From NCBI RefSeq assembly GCF_009604405.1, contig NZ_WEGK01000001.1, forward strand, positions 620,001 to 684,000: DNA of 64,000 nt, written 5' to 3'. A model generated the notes under the pieces. The model did not search any database. It was given only the letters and a program-made list of their open reading frames with translations, and had not been told where the DNA came from. The stretch is from Nocardia macrotermitis (GTDB taxonomy: Bacteria; Actinomycetota; Actinomycetes; Mycobacteriales; Mycobacteriaceae). The position numbers and the translations under genes are program-made. Of the stretch, positions 1-9,068 are shown in pieces. Every line of letters begins with the position of its first letter. The first letter of the stretch is position 1.

Positions 1-447
1 GGCCACATAGTGTTTCGGGCAGGCCGACACACCGTGCGCCTGCACCGCCCGCACATACGCCGCGGCCATCTCCCCGCTCAACATCGGATCCTCGGAGAAA
101 CACTCGAAATGCCTGCCGCCCAACGGAGATCGGTGCAGATTGACGGTCGGCCCGAGTACCGCGTACACATCCTTGGCCCGCGCCTGCGCGGCGATCAACG
201 CCCCGATCTCGCCGAGCAGCTCCCGATCCCAGGTCGCCGCGAGCGCCGTGCCCGAGGGCAGGCTCACCGACGGCTCCCGCTCGTCCCAGTTCTCCCCGCG
301 CACCCCCGAGGGTCCATCCGAGACCGGCATCTCGGCCAGCCCGATCCCCGCATCCCCCGCCATCCGGAACATCCCCGCCCCCGAGATCAGCCGCACCTTG
401 GCCGCCGTATCCAGCTTCGCCAGCAGTTCCTCGATCCGCGCCGCCAT
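1..447 (-). CDS. Glycoside hydrolase family 3 beta-glucosidase, N-terminal part (cut by window edge)
   Basis: The first 149 codons of a GH3 enzyme, which hydrolyses terminal beta-linked sugars. The translation has the GH3 N-terminal barrel hallmarks: SDGPSGVRGENWD near residue 45, LPSGTALAATWD, GPTVNLHRSPLGGRHFECFSEDP, and KHYVA at the window edge, which is the conserved Lys-His pair of the substrate site. The start is ATG at 447, with GAGGAACGGGG upstream as a possible ribosome site. No signal peptide is visible, so a cytoplasmic enzyme acting on imported glycosides is likely. The catalytic aspartate and C-terminal domains lie outside the window. It is divergent from the MerR gene, separated by about 210 bp in which I saw no other gene. 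Confidence 0.9.
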   Translation of the reverse strand, partial: MAARIEELLAKLDTAAKVRLISGAGMFRMAGDAGIGLAEMPVSDGPSGVRGENWDEREPSVSLPSGTALAATWDRELLGEIGALIAAQARAKDVYAVLGPTVNLHRSPLGGRHFECFSEDPMLSGEMAAAYVRAVQAHGVSACPKHYVA

Positions 448-654
448 ACCCGAACCCCGTTCCTCGTCGACGTGAGAGCCCTCGCCGACGCTACCCGACA
501 GACCACTCGGTCCGACGCGGAAGCGCACGTCACCCGCCTGGCGCGAGGCGCCACACCGACCGGACCGCACCTGTGCGAGGTACCCCTGTCGGCCGATCGG
601 CAATTCCGGATCCGATCGTCCCGATGGGTCAACGCAATACCGGGCGGCCGAAGC

Positions 655-685
655 TTGACCTTCGGGTAACCCGAAGCTCCATGAT
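655..685 (+). promoter_or_regulatory. MerR-type promoter with palindrome in a 19-bp spacer
   Basis: A -35 hexamer TTGACC (655-660) and a -10 hexamer CATGAT (680-685) are separated by 19 bp, the over-long spacing typical of MerR-controlled promoters. A perfect 7-bp inverted repeat, CTTCGGG-TAA-CCCGAAG (660-676), fills the spacer. The predicted transcription start falls on or one base before the GTG start codon of the MerR gene at 692, implying a leaderless, autoregulated transcript. Confidence 0.7.
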
Positions 686-691
686 GGCCGC

Positions 692-1786
692 GTGAACGAA
701 TCGGAATTCGAAGACGGGCCGGACGAGCTCGTCACGATCGGGGTACTGGCCCGGGTGAGTGGGCTCACCGCGACCGCGCTGCGGTTCTACGACGACTGCG
801 GGTTGTTGCCGCCCGCGCGCGTGGACGGATCCAGCGGGTATCGGTATTACACGCGGGACCAGCGGGAACGGGCGGTGACGATCCGGCGGTTGCGGGAGAT
901 CGGGATGTCGCTCGATGCCGTGGCCGCGGTGCTGACCGGTGGCGTCGAGGTCGGCGGGCGGTTGCTGGACGAGCATGTCGCGGAACTCGAACGCCGGGCG
1001 CACGAGGCCGCGGCCGCCGCCGAGGCCATCAAGTACACGCTGCGGGCCGAAGCCGATCCGTATCTGGTCGCGGTCGGCGGGAAGGAGTTCGCCGAGGCGA
1101 TCGGGCAGGTGCGGTCGGCGGCCGCGCGGGACGACGCGATCGCGGTGCTGACCGGGATTCTGATCGAGGCCGATGCGGATTCGGTGGTGTTGACCGCGAC
1201 GGATCGTTATCGGCTGACCACGCGCTCGCTCGTCCCGATCCACGCGGCGGCGCGGCCCTGGTCGCTGGTCGTCGCGGCCGACGATCTCACCGCACCACTC
1301 ACGCGGTTGCGCACACAGGATCGGATCCTGCTCTCCTCGGCCACCGATGCTCTGATCCTGACCGGAGACGAACAAATCCGTTGTCCCGCAATCGAAGAGC
1401 CGTATCCCGACTACCGCCGCATGCTTGCCGAACTGACCTCCGCCCGCACCCGGGTGGTCGTGGATCGCGATCTCCTCCTCGATGCCACCGAGGCCGCCGG
1501 GACACAGATCCTGCACTGCGCGATCGAGACCGACTCGATCCGCACAGCACCCCTGCCCGACGGCCCGGAACGCCGAATTCCCGCTGCCGTCAACGGAATC
1601 CGAACCACACTGGCCTTCGATCCGGCCACCCTGTCCCCCGCCCTGCGCAGTGCGGTCGGCCCCGAGATAATGCTCGATATCGCCGCTCCGGACCAACCGG
1701 TAGTCATCCGCTCGGCCGCCGCCGGGGATCTCACCACCCTGGCCATGCCCACCCGCACGACAACCACCCGGGAGGACCGCCCGTGA
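692..1786 (+). CDS. MerR-family regulator fused to a DNA polymerase III beta-clamp-like domain
   Basis: A 364-residue protein. Residues about 13-85 form a MerR winged helix (TIGVLARVSGLTATALRFYD then GYRYYTRDQ), followed by a short helical linker. From about 125 the sequence resembles the sliding clamp DnaN: ILIEADADSVVLTATDRYRLTTR, the inter-domain PYPDYRRML stretch, and a C-terminal IRSAAAGDLTTLAMPTRT like the end of a clamp. It is shorter than a whole clamp, so one clamp subdomain appears to be missing. Role inferred: a transcription regulator that uses the clamp fold for ligand sensing or oligomerisation, not a replication clamp. It starts with GTG directly at the predicted transcription start, and its stop overlaps the start of the next gene. 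Confidence 0.85.
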   Translation: MNESEFEDGPDELVTIGVLARVSGLTATALRFYDDCGLLPPARVDGSSGYRYYTRDQRERAVTIRRLREIGMSLDAVAAVLTGGVEVGGRLLDEHVAELERRAHEAAAAAEAIKYTLRAEADPYLVAVGGKEFAEAIGQVRSAAARDDAIAVLTGILIEADADSVVLTATDRYRLTTRSLVPIHAAARPWSLVVAADDLTAPLTRLRTQDRILLSSATDALILTGDEQIRCPAIEEPYPDYRRMLAELTSARTRVVVDRDLLLDATEAAGTQILHCAIETDSIRTAPLPDGPERRIPAAVNGIRTTLAFDPATLSPALRSAVGPEIMLDIAAPDQPVVIRSAAAGDLTTLAMPTRTTTTREDRP

Positions 1787-2280
1787 ACACCACCGACGAC
1801 ACCATGACCGCGATCACCGTCGCCGTCCAGCACGGCCACGAGGGCGATCCGGACACCGCGCGCCGGGAACTCCTGCACCTGTGGGACGCGATGGGCCCGC
1901 TCGGCGATCCCCTGCACCGCTGCACCCTCGCGCACTACCTCGCCGACCTCTACGACGACGCCGCACAGTCGTTGATCTGGGATATCCGCGCACTCGACGC
2001 GGCCGCCGCACTCACCGACGAACGCGCCCGGCGACACCACCCGGCCCTGCGCGTACGCGGCTTCTACCCGTCCCTGCATCTGAATCTCGCCGACAACCTG
2101 CGCCGCCTCGGCTCCTTCGACGCCGCGGATCAGCACCTGGACGCCGCCCGCGAATATTTCGACGCGCTCGGCCCGGACGCCTACGGCGAGGGCATCCGCT
2201 CGGCCGCGGACGAGGTCGCCGCAGCGGTGCGCGCCCGCTCCACCGCACGCCGGGACAGCGCGCCCGACGGTCGCTCGTAA
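1783..2280 (+). CDS. Small TPR-like helical protein coupled to the MerR-clamp gene
   Basis: A 165-residue soluble protein starting at GTG 1783, overlapping the MerR stop by 4 bp (GTGA) with a strong GGGAGGACC ribosome site in front. The start and translational coupling are therefore well supported. The sequence is mostly alpha-helical with tetratricopeptide-like pairs (ARRELLHLWDAMGPLGDPLHRCTLAHYLADLYDD, and LNLADNLRRLGSFDAADQHLDAA). No catalytic motif is visible. Being coupled to a regulator suggests a protein-protein interaction partner or effector, but its function is unknown. Confidence 0.8.
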   Translation: MNTTDDTMTAITVAVQHGHEGDPDTARRELLHLWDAMGPLGDPLHRCTLAHYLADLYDDAAQSLIWDIRALDAAAALTDERARRHHPALRVRGFYPSLHLNLADNLRRLGSFDAADQHLDAAREYFDALGPDAYGEGIRSAADEVAAAVRARSTARRDSAPDGRS

Positions 2281-2436
2281 GTCCCCATATCGAGCCATCT
2301 GCACAGCTGTACGAACCAAAACTCCTGCACACCAGCTCATTACGAGCAATAGTTGAATCCAACGTCAACTTCGGCACCCGCATCCGGTACCGTGGCCCGC
2401 AGTGGAGGCACTCGGCGGACGAGGTGGACACCAGAT

Positions 2437-3369
2437 ATGAGCACACCGGACCTGGTAGCGGACTGGACGGCGCTGGGCAGCCGACAACTCGCGGTGAACG
2501 GGATCGAACTGCGGGTCGTCGAACACGGCGAAGGGCCGCTGGTGATCTTCTGCCACGGCTTCCCCGAACTCGGATTCTCCTGGCGACATCAGGTCTTCGC
2601 CTTCGCCGCGGCCGGATTCCGCACCCTGACCCCCGATATGCGCGGTTACGGCGGTAGTTCGCGACCGGACCGGATCGAGGACTACGCCATGGCCACCCTC
2701 TGCGGGGACCTGGTCGGCCTGCTCGACGCGGTCGGCGCGCGGGACGCGATCTTCGTCGGACACGACTGGGGCGCCTCGGTGGTGTGGCAGCTGGCGCTGC
2801 GGCATCCGGAGCGGGTGCGAGCGGTGGCCGGGCTGAGCGTGCCGGTCGCGCCTCGCCCCAAGGCGCCGCCGATCTCGATCTTCCGCTCGCGACTGGGCGA
2901 CGACTTCTACATGTGCTGGTTCCAGGAGCCCGGCGTCGCGGACGCCGTACTGGCCGCCGACGTGCGCCACACCCTCCTGCGCGACGAGGTGATCACCGCC
3001 GACGACATGTCCGGCGCCGCGCTCCCGAGCCCACCGAAGTGGTTGTCCGAGGCCGAATTGCGTTACTACACGGACACTTTCACCACGACCGGTTTCACCG
3101 GCGGCCTCAACTACTACCGCAATCTCGACCGCGACTGGGAGCTGTCCGCGGATCTGGCCGGGGCGAAGATCACCGCCCCGTCCTACTTCATCGCGGGCGC
3201 GGACGACGCGGTGCTGCGCTTCACCCCGCTCGCCAAGATGGACGCCGTCCTCACCGACCTGCGCGGCACCCTGCTGCTCGACGGCGCGGGCCACTGGATC
3301 CAGCAGGAACGCGCCGACGAGGTCAGCGCCGCGCTGATCGATTTCGCCCGTGGCGTGCCCGGGAACTGA
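2437..3369 (+). CDS. Epoxide hydrolase, alpha/beta-hydrolase fold
   Basis: A 310-residue enzyme that opens epoxides to diols. The HGFPE motif ([13 protein letters not shown]) supplies the oxyanion hole, and GHDWGAS carries the nucleophilic Asp typical of soluble epoxide hydrolases in place of a serine. The distal [15 protein letters not shown] supplies the catalytic His, and a Tyr-rich cap ([13 protein letters not shown]) could position the epoxide oxygen. The start is ATG 2437, with GAGGTGG 9 bp upstream; an in-frame TTG further upstream lacks a ribosome site. The next gene is an acyl-CoA dehydrogenase 71 bp downstream, consistent with a small lipid or terpenoid catabolic unit. The substrate cannot be read from sequence. 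Confidence 0.88.
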   Translation: MSTPDLVADWTALGSRQLAVNGIELRVVEHGEGPLVIFCHGFPELGFSWRHQVFAFAAAGFRTLTPDMRGYGGSSRPDRIEDYAMATLCGDLVGLLDAVGARDAIFVGHDWGASVVWQLALRHPERVRAVAGLSVPVAPRPKAPPISIFRSRLGDDFYMCWFQEPGVADAVLAADVRHTLLRDEVITADDMSGAALPSPPKWLSEAELRYYTDTFTTTGFTGGLNYYRNLDRDWELSADLAGAKITAPSYFIAGADDAVLRFTPLAKMDAVLTDLRGTLLLDGAGHWIQQERADEVSAALIDFARGVPGN

Positions 3370-3440
3370 TCCCGCACCCCGCACTACTGTTTGTTTCACC
3401 GGATGCCGCAACGGTGCGGCACACATCGATGGGAGACCCG

Positions 3441-4670
3441 ATGGACCTGTTCACCGGTTCCGAACGCGCGCAACGCTATATCGCGGACCTCACGGCCTTC
3501 ATGGACGAGCGGATCTACCCGGCCGAGGCCGTCTATCAGGAGCAGATGCGCGCCGCCGGTGATCCGCACCATCACCCGCAGATCCTGGAGGATCTCAAAG
3601 CGCAGGCGCGCGAGCGCGGGCTGTGGAATCTGTTCCATCCGCATCCGGAGTGGGGTCCGGACCTGACCAATCTGGAGTACGCGCCGCTGGCCGAGATCAT
3701 GGGCCGCAGCCCGGCGCTGGCCCCCGAGGCGTGCAACTGCGCGGCGCCCGACACCGGGAACATGGAGGTGTTCACGCTGTTCGGCACCGAGGAGCACAAG
3801 CAGCGCTGGCTCGAACCGCTGCTGGCCGGGACCATCCGTTCGGCGTTCGCGATGACCGAGCCGGGCGTGGCGAGTTCGGACGCGACCAATATCGAGATGA
3901 GTATGCGCCGCGACGGCGACGACTATCTGCTCGATGGCCGGAAGTGGTTCGCCTCCAACGCTTTGCACGCCAACTGCAAGGTGCTGATCGTGATGGGCAA
4001 GACCGATCCGGAGGCGCCGCCGCACCGGCAGCAGTCCATGCTGGTCGTGCCGATCGACGCGCCCGGTGTGCGGGTGGTCCGGAATCTGCCGGTCTTCGGG
4101 TATCAGGATCGCGAGGGGCACGCGGAGATCGTCTTCGACAACGTGCGGGTGCCCAGCAGCGACGTATTGTCCGGCGAGGGTGAGGGTTTCGCGATCAGCC
4201 AGGCCCGGCTCGGGCCGGGTCGCATCCATCACTGCATGCGCGCGATCGGCATGGCCGAGCGTGCCCTGGAACTGATGTGCCGCCGCGCGGAATCGCGCAC
4301 CACCTTCGGCCGCAAGCTCAGCGAGCGCGCCAATATCCAGGACTGGATCGCCGAGGCCCGCATCGAGATCGAACAGACCCGCCTGCTCACCCTGAAGGCG
4401 GCCTGGATGATGGACACCGTCGGCAACAAGCAGGCCCGGGTGGAGATCGCCGCGATCAAGGTGGCCGCGCCGAACATGGCGTTGAAGATCGTCGACCGGG
4501 CGATCCAGCTGCACGGCGCGGGCGGGGTCACCGAGGACTTCCCGCTCGCGAGCTTCTGGGCGCATCTGCGCACGCTGCGGCTGGCCGACGGACCCGACGA
4601 GGTGCACAAGCGCAGTATCGCGCGCGCCGAACTCGGCAGGTACCGGGAGCCGCGCACGCCCAGGGCGTGA
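3441..4670 (+). CDS. Acyl-CoA dehydrogenase
   Basis: A 409-residue FAD-dependent dehydrogenase that introduces the alpha,beta double bond into acyl-CoA. The family landmarks are present: [18 protein letters not shown] (FAD/substrate loop), [52 protein letters not shown], and the C-terminal [18 protein letters not shown] with [11 protein letters not shown]. Length and motif order match the FadE2/ACAD10-11-like branch. ATG 3441 is chosen over ATG 3429 because GGGAGA lies 5-10 bp upstream of it. It follows the epoxide hydrolase in the same direction and converges on the TetR gene with a 6-bp gap. Confidence 0.9.
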   Translation: MDLFTGSERAQRYIADLTAFMDERIYPAEAVYQEQMRAAGDPHHHPQILEDLKAQARERGLWNLFHPHPEWGPDLTNLEYAPLAEIMGRSPALAPEACNCAAPDTGNMEVFTLFGTEEHKQRWLEPLLAGTIRSAFAMTEPGVASSDATNIEMSMRRDGDDYLLDGRKWFASNALHANCKVLIVMGKTDPEAPPHRQQSMLVVPIDAPGVRVVRNLPVFGYQDREGHAEIVFDNVRVPSSDVLSGEGEGFAISQARLGPGRIHHCMRAIGMAERALELMCRRAESRTTFGRKLSERANIQDWIAEARIEIEQTRLLTLKAAWMMDTVGNKQARVEIAAIKVAAPNMALKIVDRAIQLHGAGGVTEDFPLASFWAHLRTLRLADGPDEVHKRSIARAELGRYREPRTPRA

Positions 4671-4676
4671 GCGGAC

Positions 4677-5375
4677 TCAGTCCGGTTCGATCCGTAATGC
4701 GTTGACCCACAACGCAGTCAGCGTCTCGACCAGTTTCTCGAACGGGATCCGCTGATCCAGCACGAAGACCAGGTAGGCCATCCGGCTGACCATCGCCGAG
4801 AGCGCGTGCGCGGTGATCGTCGGATCCAGGTCCGCGGCCGCGCGGCCGGACCGTTGCAGGGCGCGGATCATGCGCGCGTTGCGCTGGACGAACGCGCGGC
4901 TGCGGGCGATGCGCAGCCGCCGGAAGTTCTCGTCGACCTGCGCGACCTGTTCGAAGACGGCCATCAGCCGGGCATTTCGCTTGTAGGACAACAGGTATTC
5001 GCGATGCGCGGCCTCGATCAGGGCGCACGGATCGGTGATGCCGCTGCGCTCGCGCACGTGCGGATGCAGCATCTCCTCCTGCACCTGTTCGACCACGGCG
5101 GCGAAGATCTCGTCCTTACCGTCGAAGTAGGTGTAGAAGGTGCCCGCGGCCACGCCCGCGGCGGCGGAGATATCGGAGATCTTGGCCTCGAGGTAGCCAT
5201 CGCGTTCGAACACCTCCCGCGCGGCCGCGACGAGTGCGGTCCGGGTGCGGATCCCCCGGCGCGTGCGGGGCGCGGGACGACCCGTCTCCCCTTGGCCCGC
5301 AACGGTTTCCGACACCACCCCGATCACCCGCTCCCGGCTCGCCGACGCCTCACTTCGCGACTGCCACGCTATCAC
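4677..5375 (-). CDS. TetR-family transcriptional regulator
   Basis: A TetR repressor of up to 232 residues. The N-terminal HTH reads ALVAAAREVFERDGYLEAKISDISAAAGVAAGTFYTYFDGKDEIFAAV; the C-terminal half is a helical ligand-binding domain with no recognisable effector. GTG 5375 gives the longest form but has no ribosome site. In-frame GTG codons near 5327 and 5318 follow a GGGAG and would drop about 16-19 disordered residues, so the start is uncertain. It converges on the acyl-CoA dehydrogenase, so control of the epoxide hydrolase/dehydrogenase pair is possible but not shown. Confidence 0.88.
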   Translation of the reverse strand: MIAWQSRSEASASRERVIGVVSETVAGQGETGRPAPRTRRGIRTRTALVAAAREVFERDGYLEAKISDISAAAGVAAGTFYTYFDGKDEIFAAVVEQVQEEMLHPHVRERSGITDPCALIEAAHREYLLSYKRNARLMAVFEQVAQVDENFRRLRIARSRAFVQRNARMIRALQRSGRAAADLDPTITAHALSAMVSRMAYLVFVLDQRIPFEKLVETLTALWVNALRIEPD

Positions 5376-5450
5376 CGCGCAGGCCGAATCCGACGTCGGC
5401 CGCAGCGGGCTCCACGGGTGCGAGCCGGGGCATTCACGGCATACTCACAG

Positions 5451-5484
5451 TTGGAATCGGTATGCACAATGCATATAATGTGCA
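5451..5484 (+). promoter_or_regulatory. Promoter and operator of the MarR gene
   Basis: A perfect -10 TATAAT (5474-5479) lies 17 bp from a -35-like TTGGAA (5451-5456). An inverted repeat, TGCACA-N10-TGTGCA (5463-5484), overlaps the -10 and is a good candidate MarR operator. The leader to the start codon at 5565 is about 80 nt and contains a further palindrome, GGTATACC (5520-5527). Confidence 0.65.
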
Positions 5485-5564
5485 CCGTACATACCGGGTC
5501 GGTGTGCGCATTCGCGTGTGGTATACCGACATTCGCATACCGCACGCCGAGGCGAAAGGACCGC

Positions 5565-6008
5565 ATGGACAAGCTCACGGACCTGCTCGAGTTCGAGACG
5601 ATGCTGCTCGGTCGCTACAGCCTGACCTCGCAGCGCGGCGCGGGCCGCCTCGACCGCAGCGCCTACACGCTGCTGTACCGCCTGCGCATGGAAGGCCCGA
5701 TGTCCATCGGTCAGCTGAGCGAGGCCCTGGGCCTGGACGCCTCGACGGTGAACCGCCAGACCGCCGCCATGCGCAAGGCCGGACTGGTCGACCGGATTCC
5801 CGACCCGGACGGCGGCATGGCCCGCAAATTCGAGGTCAGCGCGCAGGGGGCCGCCCAGCTCGAGGCCGATCGCGCCGCGGCCGTCGGACATCTGGACACC
5901 ATCCTCGCGGACTGGTCCCGCGACGACCTCGGCGCGCTGGTCGGCTTCCTCGAACGCCTCAACACCGATATCGAGCGTTATCACGGCCGCCCCTGGCCTC
6001 GTCCCTGA
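5565..6008 (+). CDS. MarR-family transcriptional regulator
   Basis: A 147-residue winged-helix regulator. The recognition region reads MSIGQLSEALGLDASTVNRQTAAMRKAGLVDRIPDPDGGMARKFEVSAQG, with the beta-wing around DPDGG; flanking helices form the dimer interface. The start is ATG 5565 with GAAAGGA 4 bp upstream. It converges on the MFS exporter gene, 4 bp away. MarR proteins often repress efflux genes, so this exporter is a plausible target, but the only operator-like palindrome seen lies in the regulator's own promoter, suggesting autorepression. Confidence 0.9.
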   Translation: MDKLTDLLEFETMLLGRYSLTSQRGAGRLDRSAYTLLYRLRMEGPMSIGQLSEALGLDASTVNRQTAAMRKAGLVDRIPDPDGGMARKFEVSAQGAAQLEADRAAAVGHLDTILADWSRDDLGALVGFLERLNTDIERYHGRPWPRP

Positions 6009-6012
6009 GCCG

Positions 6013-7257
6013 CTAGTCCGGCGTGTTCGCGGTGGTCGCGTGTGCCGGGATGTGCCGGGCGAACACCGCCCACAGCGCGATACCGACCACGGTCGCGCCC
6101 GCGCCGATCTCGCAGACCCGCAGCCAGCCGCCGGATTCGTAGGCCGCGCCCGCGGTGACCGATCCGGCGACGCCGCCGAGGAAGTACATCACCATGTAGG
6201 CGGTGGTCAGGCGGCTGCGGGCGGCCGGATCCAGGGCGTAGATCGCGCTCTGATTGGACAGTTGGATGCCCTGCACGCCGAAGTCGAAGATCAGCAGCGC
6301 GGCGATCAGCGCGATCACCGAATGCCCGCCCCAGGCCAGCAGCGCCCAGCTGCCCAGCAGGACCAGCCACACCAGCGTGGTCACCGGACGCAGATGGCCG
6401 CGATCGGACAGTCGGCCCACCACGGGCGCGCCCAGCGCCCCGGCCACACCGGCGATGCCGAACAGCCCGATCACCACCTCCGAATAGTGGTAATGGCTGC
6501 CATGTCCACCGGCGAGCAGGAAGGCCAGCGCGGTCCACACACCCGAAAAGCACGCCATCGCAACGAAACCCAGCACCATCCGATGCCGCAGCATCGGGTG
6601 GCGGCGGATCAGCGCCAGGATCGAGACGAGCACCTCGCCGTAGCGTTCACCACTCGCGGCCCGGCCGGTGGTGGGCGTCAGCAGATACACGCTCACCGAC
6701 ATGATCAGCTGGATCGCCGCCGCCACGACCAGCACCGTGCGCCAGCCGCCCAGTTGCGCGATCGCACCGGCCAGCACCCGCGAGGACAGGATGCCCAGCA
6801 GCAGACCGCTCATCACGGTGCCGACGACCTGACCGCGACGTCCCGGTTCGGCCAGCGCCGAGGACCACGGCACCACGACCTGCGCGGCCGAGGCGGTGAT
6901 CCCGGTGACGAACACGGCCGCCAGCAGGATCGGGAAGTTCGGCGCGACCGCCGAGACCACCAGCGCCACCACCGAGGCCGCGAGCAGACCCGGAACCATC
7001 CGGCGGCGTTCGAGGAAATCGCCCAGCGGGACCAGCAGCGCGAGCCCGCACAGATAGCCCACCTGAGCGCCGCTGACCAGCAGTGCCGCGGTGGTGGTGG
7101 AGATGCGCAGATCGCCCGCGACCTGCTGGAGCAGCGGTTGGAGATAGTAGAGACAGCCCGCGGACGATCCCGCGGTGACCGCGAAGACGAGCACGAGCAG
7201 ACGGGTGAGCCGGGCCTGCTGCGGCGCGGCGACGGTCGAAACACTCACTCCATCCAT
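6013..7257 (-). CDS. MFS transporter, 12-TM exporter type
   Basis: A 414-residue integral membrane protein with the regular hydrophobic segments of the major facilitator superfamily. The motif-A loop after TM2 reads GDFLERRRMVPG, and a second half-repeat loop reads GRLSDRGHLRP. The family exports small molecules by proton antiport; drug-type exporters of this size are common, and the substrate is unknown. It is divergent from a LysR regulator, sharing an 83-bp promoter region, and converges on the MarR gene. Confidence 0.9.
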   Translation of the reverse strand: MDGVSVSTVAAPQQARLTRLLVLVFAVTAGSSAGCLYYLQPLLQQVAGDLRISTTTAALLVSGAQVGYLCGLALLVPLGDFLERRRMVPGLLAASVVALVVSAVAPNFPILLAAVFVTGITASAAQVVVPWSSALAEPGRRGQVVGTVMSGLLLGILSSRVLAGAIAQLGGWRTVLVVAAAIQLIMSVSVYLLTPTTGRAASGERYGEVLVSILALIRRHPMLRHRMVLGFVAMACFSGVWTALAFLLAGGHGSHYHYSEVVIGLFGIAGVAGALGAPVVGRLSDRGHLRPVTTLVWLVLLGSWALLAWGGHSVIALIAALLIFDFGVQGIQLSNQSAIYALDPAARSRLTTAYMVMYFLGGVAGSVTAGAAYESGGWLRVCEIGAGATVVGIALWAVFARHIPAHATTANTPD

Positions 7258-7340
7258 GCTCCGGCACCGAGCCGATCAATGGAAGCGATGGATTTCGATA
7301 GCCCCATCACTGTTGTAGATGACGACGCTAGGCTCGCGGG

Positions 7341-8207
7341 ATGGAGCTGCGTCAGATCGAATGCTTCCTGGCCTGCCGCGAGTCCGGGTCGTTCACCGCG
7401 GCGGCCCGGTCGCTGAATCTCGTGCAGTCCGCGGTGTCCACGAGTGTGGCGAAACTGGAGCGCGAGTTGGGCGCCCGGCTGTTCGACCGGACCCCGCGCG
7501 GACTGGAACTCACCGAGGCCGGACGCGCCATCGCCGGACCGGCCGGATCGATGGTGCGCGCCCGCCGGGAGATCACCGACGCCATCGCCGCTGCCCAGGG
7601 TGAGGTCCGCGGCGAGGTGGTGATCGGCAACCTGATGAACATCCGCTCCCTGGATCTGGCCGCCGTACTGGCCGATATGCATCGCCGCTATCCGGCGCTG
7701 ACCTTGCAGATGCGGCAGAGCATGGCGGGGATGAGCGGCAATATCGCCGGACTGCTCGACGGCAGCCTCGATATCGCCCTGTTGGCCGGTTCCACCGACG
7801 AGATCCCGGGCCTGAGCCTGTATCCGATCACCGAGGAGACGGTGGTGCTGTGCGTACGGCCGGATCATCCCCTCGCCGGACGACGTTTCCCGCCCGAGGC
7901 GCTGGCGGGCGTCCGGTTCATCGACTATCCGCCGGGCTGGGGCATCCGCGGTATCGCCGACGATCGATTCCCGTTGCGCCGCAGCGTGATCGAGGTGGCC
8001 GACCAGGAGTTCGCACTCGAATTGGCCGTCCAGGACTTCGGCGTCACCATGGTCCCCCGCTCGGTCGCCGAACGGCAGCGCGACCTGGTCCACATCGATC
8101 CCGCCGACGGCCCGATCCCCTGGAAACTCGTCGTCGCCCACGACGCGCAACGCACCCCGTCACACGCGGCACGCACGGTCATCGAGACGTTGCGGAATCT
8201 GGGGTGA
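7341..8207 (+). CDS. LysR-family transcriptional regulator
   Basis: A 288-residue LTTR. The N-terminal HTH is classic: MELRQIECFLACRESGSFTAAARSLNLVQSAVSTSVAKLERELGARLFDRTPRGLELTEAG. The C-terminal effector domain begins near residue 90 (GEVVIGNLMNIRSLDLAAVLADMHRRYPALTL). It is divergent from the MFS exporter gene, the usual arrangement for an LTTR controlling its neighbour. The effector is unknown. Confidence 0.92.
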   Translation: MELRQIECFLACRESGSFTAAARSLNLVQSAVSTSVAKLERELGARLFDRTPRGLELTEAGRAIAGPAGSMVRARREITDAIAAAQGEVRGEVVIGNLMNIRSLDLAAVLADMHRRYPALTLQMRQSMAGMSGNIAGLLDGSLDIALLAGSTDEIPGLSLYPITEETVVLCVRPDHPLAGRRFPPEALAGVRFIDYPPGWGIRGIADDRFPLRRSVIEVADQEFALELAVQDFGVTMVPRSVAERQRDLVHIDPADGPIPWKLVVAHDAQRTPSHAARTVIETLRNLG

Positions 8208-8209
8208 TG

Positions 8210-9067
8210 TCAGTTCTCGGGCAGTAGGGCCGGGAGTCGGTGAGGGTCGGCCAACACGTCGATCTCGGTGATTCGGCCGTGGGCGACGGTGAAGGCCATG
8301 AGGGATGCCGGACGGTCTGCGATGGTTACCAGGACCGCGGCCGCACCGTTCACCAGGACCGGGTGCAGCGTGGCTCGGGGGTGGGCGAAGCGGACGGCTT
8401 GGGCGGCCGCCTCGTCGGATCCTGTTGTCTCCCAGAGTTTTCCGGTGCCGAGGTCGCCGCGCAGGATGACGTCCGGGGCGAGGGCTCGGATCAGCGCGGT
8501 GAGGTCGCCTCGGCGCGCGGCGGCGAAGAAGGCGTCCACGACGGGGCGTTGATCGGACGGGGTTCCTTCGGGGGTGGGGGCCGCGCGGACCCGGCGACGG
8601 GCGCGGCTGGCGAGTTGGCGGGTCGCCTCGGGTGAGCGGTTCAGGATGGCCGCTATCTCGCCGAACGGTACGGCGAAACTGTCGTGCAGGACGAAGGCGA
8701 TGCGTTCGGCGGGGTCGAGGCGGTCCAAGACGACCTGTAAGGCGAGGCCGACCGAATCCGTCAGTAGCGCTTGGGTTTCCGGTGTCGCGTGGCCGTCGAC
8801 GGTGACGATCGGATCGGGCAGGCGCACCCCCACGGGCACCTCGTGGCGGGCGTTGCGGGAGCGCAGCAGATCCAGGCAGGTGTGTGCCGTGGCGGTGGTC
8901 AGCCAGCCGCCGGGATTGCGCACCGCATCGCCGGGCGTGCGGCGGGTGCGCAGCCACACCTCCTGCAGGGCATCGTCGGCCTCGCTCACCGAACCCAGCA
9001 TCCGATACGCCATCGCCCGTAGCCGGGGCCTGCTCTGTTCGAGTTCGCGTGTGAGCGAGTCGGTCAT
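8210..9067 (-). CDS. ECF sigma factor of the SigJ/ECF41 type with C-terminal SnoaL-like domain
   Basis: A 285-residue sigma factor that replaces an anti-sigma factor with a fused NTF2/SnoaL-like domain. Region 2 (RPRLRAMAYRMLGSVSEADDALQEVWLR) and region 4 (RLDPAERIAFVLHDSFAVPFGEIAAILNRSPEATRQLASRARRRV) are clear. The linker LPDPIVT resembles the WLPEP motif of the group, and the C-terminal ADPHRL resembles its NPDKL motif, known to tune activity. No anti-sigma gene is adjacent, as expected. It is divergent from a DoxX gene, a pairing seen in ECF41 loci. The start is ATG 9067 with GGGAG upstream. Confidence 0.88.
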   Translation of the reverse strand: MTDSLTRELEQSRPRLRAMAYRMLGSVSEADDALQEVWLRTRRTPGDAVRNPGGWLTTATAHTCLDLLRSRNARHEVPVGVRLPDPIVTVDGHATPETQALLTDSVGLALQVVLDRLDPAERIAFVLHDSFAVPFGEIAAILNRSPEATRQLASRARRRVRAAPTPEGTPSDQRPVVDAFFAAARRGDLTALIRALAPDVILRGDLGTGKLWETTGSDEAAAQAVRFAHPRATLHPVLVNGAAAVLVTIADRPASLMAFTVAHGRITEIDVLADPHRLPALLPEN

Positions 9068-9068
9068 C

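Noticed and set aside
10..669. 219-codon plus-strand frame at the window start
   Set aside because: It is the shadow of the GH3 gene on the opposite strand, where the conserved GH3 motifs are found.
2365..3426. 353-codon frame opposite the epoxide hydrolase
   Set aside because: Antisense shadow of a clear alpha/beta hydrolase; composition reflects codon third-position GC bias only.
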